Of a stretch of 64,000 nucleotides of DNA, positions 60,531 to 64,000 are shown piece by piece. Below the pieces are notes generated by a model. It worked only from the letters and a program-made list of their open reading frames with translations, was not told the origin of the DNA and made no database searches. Within the stretch, counting starts at the first letter, position 1; each line of letters opens with the position of its first letter. The translations under genes and the position numbers were made by a program. Source of the stretch: Mariniflexile litorale (lineage in GTDB: Bacteria > Bacteroidota > Bacteroidia > Flavobacteriales > Flavobacteriaceae); assembly GCF_031128465.2 (NCBI RefSeq), contig NZ_CP155618.1:1249501-1313500 (forward strand), written 5' to 3'.

Positions 60531-61481
60531 ATGCAATTTGTAATTTCGCCGCTTAAACATTCTTTTGGTTTGATAAAAAACACTACCAAAGCCCATTTGG
60601 CCCTGCTAGGCGCCAACATAATATATGGCGCAAACTACATTATTGCTAAAGGCATCATGCCTAATAAAATTGGCCCCACTGCTTTTGTTTTTATTCGGCT
60701 TTCTTGTTGTGTCCTGCTTTTTTGGACTATTAAACTTTTGTTTGTTAAAGAAAAAGTTGAAAAGAAAGATCTATTAATGCTAGCACTTTGTGGTCTTTTT
60801 GGTGGTGCCGCCAACCAATTGTTGTTTTTTCATGGGATTAATTTAACATCACCTATTGATGCGTCAATAATCACAACCACCACTCCTGTTATAGTTTTAA
60901 TTTTTAGTTATCTTATTTTAAAAGAACGTATTACTCAAAATAAACTATTAGGCATCACATTGGGTGCTATTGGTGCTATATTTTTAATTGTATATGGGAA
61001 TAAAGCGATTGGAACAAGTTCGTTTACGGGAAATTTGTTTGTTCTACTAAATGCTTGTAGTTATGGATTGTACCTTGTTCTGGCAAAAACATTAATGAAA
61101 AAATACCACGCCATTACCGTAGTTAGTTGGATATTTTTATTTGGTTTCCTGTATGTATTTCCTTTTGGAGTATCAGATTTTTTAAACACCAATTTTGAAG
61201 CCTTTACTACTAGTACTTATTTAACTATTGGTTATGTGGTTTTATTTACCACCTTTTTTGCATACTTATTTAATATTTATGCGCTTAATCATTTAGCGCC
61301 TTCTGTAACCAGTAGCTATGTTTATTTACAACCTGTGGTTAGCTTTATTTTGGTTAGTGTATTGGCGTTTGTTTTTATGCAAAGTCAATACGGGCAAGAC
61401 ATTAACTTAATTAAAATATTAAGTTGCTTGCTTGTTGCTGTAGGTGTCTATTTAATTAGCAAACCACAAAAGAATAAATGA
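60531..61481 (+). CDS. EamA family (DMT) transporter
   Basis: 316 residues from ATG 60531 (TTG nine bases earlier not used). Ten helices in two EamA repeats: 'HLALLGANIIYGANYIIAKGIM' and 'FTGNLFVLLNACSYGLYLVLAKTLMKKY', each ending with 'LTSPIDASIITTTTPVIVLIF' or 'LAPSVTSSYVYLQPVVSFIL'. Drug/metabolite exporter or amino-acid exporter class; substrate unknown. Single gene, divergent from leuS. Confidence 0.92.
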   Translation: MQFVISPLKHSFGLIKNTTKAHLALLGANIIYGANYIIAKGIMPNKIGPTAFVFIRLSCCVLLFWTIKLLFVKEKVEKKDLLMLALCGLFGGAANQLLFFHGINLTSPIDASIITTTTPVIVLIFSYLILKERITQNKLLGITLGAIGAIFLIVYGNKAIGTSSFTGNLFVLLNACSYGLYLVLAKTLMKKYHAITVVSWIFLFGFLYVFPFGVSDFLNTNFEAFTTSTYLTIGYVVLFTTFFAYLFNIYALNHLAPSVTSSYVYLQPVVSFILVSVLAFVFMQSQYGQDINLIKILSCLLVAVGVYLISKPQKNK

Positions 61482-61515
61482 TAAATCCAATCTTTCTTTA
61501 TTTAAATTATAGATC

Positions 61516-62088
61516 TTAAAACTTGTGTCCTATTGAGAGTTGCAATACTCCATTTTTTATGTCTGGATTTTCACTAATAGTTGTTATACCAAAACTGTAG
61601 CGCACTTGGGAAAACCATTTCTCACTAATATTAATGCCAATGCCAGTATTTATAGCAAATTCAAAAGTACTAGCATCGGTATCAAATTTTGCGGCATCAT
61701 CATCATTAAACTTAGCTATATCATTTATTAAAAACCCAAATTGCGGACCAACATCTACACTCAGTTTATCGACTAAGTAAAATTTAGCCATAATTGGAAT
61801 GATTATATAATCTAATCTAAATTTTACAACATTCTCTTCTTCTACTCCAACCCTAGAATACAATAATTCGGGCTGTAAAGCAAAGAAATCACTTATGCGT
61901 GCCTCTGCAATAAATCCTGCATGAACACCTACCAAACTATTTCTATCAATAGGGTTACTTGACCTGTTGCCGTGGAAGGTAGATATATTCACCCCTGCTT
62001 TAGCTCCGAAATTAACTGTTTGTGCATGGGTGTTTTTAAAAAATGTACCAATTACTATAACACTTAAAATAAAAATTTTTTTCATCAT
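61516..62088 (-). CDS. Outer-membrane beta-barrel protein (porin-like, OMP_b-brl_2 type)
   Basis: 190 residues. Signal peptide (to about 22, '..TFFKNTHA') then an eight-strand-like barrel: 'VNFGAKAGVNISTFHG', 'VGVHAGFIAEARISDFFALQPELLYSRVG', 'YIIIPIMAKFYLVDKLSVDVGPQFGFLIND' and a terminal aromatic 'LSIGHKF'. This matches the small PorT-like OmpA/OmpX-type barrels of Bacteroidetes. Adjacent start Mets (62088 or 62085). Role unknown. Confidence 0.9.
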   Translation of the reverse strand: MMKKIFILSVIVIGTFFKNTHAQTVNFGAKAGVNISTFHGNRSSNPIDRNSLVGVHAGFIAEARISDFFALQPELLYSRVGVEEENVVKFRLDYIIIPIMAKFYLVDKLSVDVGPQFGFLINDIAKFNDDDAAKFDTDASTFEFAINTGIGINISEKWFSQVRYSFGITTISENPDIKNGVLQLSIGHKF

Positions 62089-62293
62089 AATTTATTTATT
62101 CTAGTTACATCTTTAAAATATTTTCAACAATTATACCAATTCTAACAAAAATTTAAAACTAATCATTTGCTATATAAAGAACAACAATTTTAATTAAGGT
62201 AAGTTATTGTAATAACAGGCTGTATGAATGCTTTAATTAAATTATCCTTTTTACTATATCTTTTACTATTTTTACACCGTTAATCCTATATTT

Positions 62294-63172
62294 ATGAGTT
62301 CCTCTTTTGAAAAAGACCAAAAACGCCGACTTATTTCCTCATACTTTTCAGTGGTATTGAGCATTGCTCTCGTCCTATTTTTATTAGGTTTGTTGGGCAT
62401 GCTGGTTTTAAATGCCAAAAAAGTATCCGACCATTTTAAAGAACAAGTGGTTGTTACTATTTATTTAAAAGACACTGCCAAAGAAGTTGAAATTAAACAA
62501 CTTGAAAAAAGTTTAGCTATGGCCGATTACGTAAAATCTATTGAATACGTATCGAAAGAAGAGGCTGCCGAATTTTTAAAAGCAGATAACGGTGAAGATT
62601 TCATGGATTTTGTAGGTTATAACCCGTTGCAAAACTCTATTGATGTACACTTAAAAGCCGATTTTGTAACCTCTGAACATCTTGAAAAAATATCAGACGA
62701 AGCAACCTCCAAAAATTTTGTAGACGAAGTAACTTACGACAATGATTTGGTAAACCTCATGAACGAAAATGTTAAGAAAATAAGTTTCTGGGTATTGGTT
62801 ATCAGTACCATTTTTACACTAATTGCCGTATTATTGATTAACAGTTCTATAAGACTTGCCGTTTATTCAAAACGATTCACCATAAAAACCATGCAAATGG
62901 TGGGGGCTACGAAACAATTTATACGTCGCCCATTTGTTTGGAAAAGTGTTCGCTTAGGTATTATTGGAGCTATATTAGCCCTCATAGGCATGGGTATTGT
63001 GTTATATTACATTAATAAAACCTTCCCTGAATTAGGCTTGCTAAGCACCCCTTTTTTAGTTGTTTTGCTTTTTGTTATTATATTTACTTTAGGTGTTACT
63101 ATTACATGGATAAGTACCCATATTGCCACACAGCGTTTCTTAAATTTAAGAACGGACGAATTATATTATTAG
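62294..63172 (+). CDS. ftsX: Cell-division ABC permease FtsX
   Basis: 292 residues. One N-terminal helix (about 22-43), a small extracytoplasmic domain ('VVVTIYLKDTAKEVEIKQLEKSL', 'VKSIEYVSKEEAAEFLKAD'), then three helices with 'KTMQMVGATKQFIRRPFVWKS', the FtsX signature. With FtsE (not in this window) it activates wall hydrolases at the septum. It is followed by copy D and DUF3098, a typical Bacteroidetes order. Confidence 0.95.
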   Translation: MSSSFEKDQKRRLISSYFSVVLSIALVLFLLGLLGMLVLNAKKVSDHFKEQVVVTIYLKDTAKEVEIKQLEKSLAMADYVKSIEYVSKEEAAEFLKADNGEDFMDFVGYNPLQNSIDVHLKADFVTSEHLEKISDEATSKNFVDEVTYDNDLVNLMNENVKKISFWVLVISTIFTLIAVLLINSSIRLAVYSKRFTIKTMQMVGATKQFIRRPFVWKSVRLGIIGAILALIGMGIVLYYINKTFPELGLLSTPFLVVLLFVIIFTLGVTITWISTHIATQRFLNLRTDELYY

Positions 63173-63173
63173 G

Positions 63174-63269
63174 TTGGGCGTTACCCAAGGGTCGGGTTTT
63201 TCGTTGCAAGTCCTCGCTCCCCCGAAGTGTCGGGGTCACTGCGGGCTTTCCACTTCAACCCCTAACGCA
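63174..63269 (-). repeat. Dispersed GCGTTA element, copy D
   Basis: A 96-bp element in the ftsX-DUF3098 gap, oriented against the flanking genes. Ends GCGTTA and TAACGC; inner arm CCCCGA/TCGGGG; blocks GGAAAGCCC, GAGCGAGGACTTGCAACGA and CCCGACCC shared with copies A and B. Begins 2 bp after the ftsX stop. Confidence 0.85.
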
Positions 63270-63367
63270 AAACTATAACTAATAGCATATATCTAGTAAT
63301 TTATAATAGCGTTAACGTATAGTTTTTAATTATTTATGTTAATTTGCACCAATACTTTTTAGCAATC

Positions 63368-63622
63368 ATGGGAGAACAAAAACAAAAAGAAGCTTCAAAA
63401 TCCGTTTTTATATTTGGGAAGAAAAACTATAAATTTATGTTTATAGGTTTAGCTTGTATCGCCTTAGGTTTTATTTTAATGTCTGGTGGTGGTAGCGACG
63501 ATCCTAATGTTTTTAATCCAGACATCTTTAGTTGGAGACGTATTCGTTTAGCACCCATGCTCGTGCTTTTAGGTTTTGGTATTGAAATTTATGCGATCCT
63601 GCTAAACCCAGGTAAAAAGTAA
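63368..63622 (+). CDS. DUF3098 membrane protein
   Basis: 84 residues from ATG 63368 (an upstream eight-residue extension is not family-like). Two helices: about 24-40 ('KFMFIGLACIALGFILMSGGG') and 60-77, separated by 'DPNVFNPDIFSWRRIRLAP', the DUF3098 hallmark. It sits after ftsX in many Bacteroidetes and probably acts with it in division or envelope upkeep; that is inference. Its stop abuts the convergent glycerate kinase end. Confidence 0.92.
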   Translation: MGEQKQKEASKSVFIFGKKNYKFMFIGLACIALGFILMSGGGSDDPNVFNPDIFSWRRIRLAPMLVLLGFGIEIYAILLNPGKK

Positions 63623-64000
63623 TTATCTCTTAATTTTTTGAGTAAACTTAGATGCTATATCTACAAGATATTTATAGCTATTTCGCATTGCATCTTCTAG
63701 GTTTTTAGCTTTATTCATGATGGCATCGGTATAATAAACACCAAAATGGCTAGCTTCATCAATAGAAAGTGATACACTTCCACAAAAAGCAGCCACTGGA
63801 ATATTATATTTTTTAGCAGATGCTATAACGCCATCAATGGTTTTACCTGAAAGTGTTTGAGAATCGAGTTTGCCTTCACCTGTAATAATAAAATCAGCAT
63901 GTTTAATTTTAGTATCAAAATCCACTAAACCTTTGACTAAGTCAATACCTGATTTCAATTCAGCATTAAAAAAAACCAAAGTTCCCGCTCCCATACCCCC
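63623..64000 (-). CDS. Glycerate kinase, C-terminal part (cut by window edge)
   Basis: 126 codons, open to the right edge. 'GAGTLVFFNAELKSGIDLVKGL', 'ADFIITGEGKLDSQTLSGKT' and 'NIPVAAFCGSVSL' are the GarK/GlxK glycerate-2-kinase motifs of its second half. The enzyme phosphorylates D-glycerate in glyoxylate or serine-related breakdown. The N-terminal half lies beyond base 64000. Confidence 0.9.
   Translation of the reverse strand, partial: GGMGAGTLVFFNAELKSGIDLVKGLVDFDTKIKHADFIITGEGKLDSQTLSGKTIDGVIASAKKYNIPVAAFCGSVSLSIDEASHFGVYYTDAIMNKAKNLEDAMRNSYKYLVDIASKFTQKIKR

Noticed and set aside
1-64000. tRNA, rRNA, CRISPR, prophage and transposase genes
   Set aside because: Read through both strands for tRNA T-arm motifs, regular spacer-repeat arrays and known transposase or integrase motifs; none seen. 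A covariance-model scan would be the proper test for RNA genes.

Overview
The window is a piece of chromosome from a member of the Bacteroidetes, almost certainly family Flavobacteriaceae. The DNA is A+T-rich. It holds a stub of a protein carrying a type IX secretion (T9SS) C-terminal sorting domain, DUF4296, DUF4271 and DUF3098 proteins, a DnaE with a fused proofreading exonuclease, and many upstream sites fitting the Bacteroidetes promoter form (-7 TAnnTTTG, -33 TTG). I see no rRNA, tRNA, CRISPR array, prophage or transposase gene.

Layout. 1-2.0 kb: end of a YyaL/SPATA20-type protein, a DUF1304 membrane protein and a small MscS channel. 2.0-8.4 kb (minus): a MacAB-TolC-like exporter operon with a separate ATPase, two permeases, a membrane-fusion protein and a TolC-type channel, ending in tsaB. 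8.5-11.4 kb (minus): an ABC ATPase, a membrane partner and a YtrA-type GntR regulator, with a likely operator, followed by a GIN-like surface protein. 11.4-16.7 kb (minus): heme O synthase, two subunit III-type oxidase proteins and subunit IV, then, after a strong terminator, an assembly group (thioredoxin-like protein, SCO, DUF420/CtaM-like, a small CxxC protein). 16.9-21.3 kb: dnaE. 21.4-27.6 kb (mostly plus): lactonase-like protein, rpsP, rimM, a tRNA methyltransferase, a glutaryl-CoA-dehydrogenase-like enzyme and a phosphoesterase. 27.7-31.3 kb (minus): a [2Fe-2S] ferredoxin, NifU-type scaffold and Mrp ATPase (Fe-S handling), then an alkyltransferase-like protein, a LysE exporter and trmB. 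31.5-37.9 kb: glycosyltransferase, PhoR/PhoB-like pair, the T9SS stub, a LuxE-like protein, a broken YHS gene and tyrS. 38.0-47.0 kb: epimerase, DUF4296 lipoprotein, pyrC, a DPM-like glycosyltransferase, DUF4271, hemD, pckA, DUF423 and glyS. 47.1-57 kb: comF, a large lipoprotein, omega-amidase and methionine aminotransferase (a probable methionine-salvage pair), a membrane-anchored MutS-like ATPase, a Bax-inhibitor-like protein, a zinc protease and alanine dehydrogenase. 57-64 kb: a decayed reading frame, leuS, an EamA transporter, a beta-barrel protein, ftsX, DUF3098 and the end of a glycerate kinase.

Most genes are core housekeeping functions. The least explained material lies between them. 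An 85-96 bp dispersed element occurs four times (16.7, 27.6, 47.1 and 63.2 kb), plus a decayed end at 31.5 kb. Its outer ends pair with each other, and one copy shows a compensatory change in that stem. Its inner arm can also pair, with different sequence in different copies. Other palindromic repeats lie at 23.2, 57.2 and 60.4 kb, and two short repeat-like blocks sit in frame inside leuS. These, two decayed genes and a GntR operator candidate are the main leads. I do not see a clearly new multi-gene system.

Starts were moved from the longest reading frame to an internal ATG wherever the longer form began at TTG or GTG or carried a non-family N-terminus. ctaB and trmB (TTG) and the LysE gene (GTG) appear to use non-ATG starts.
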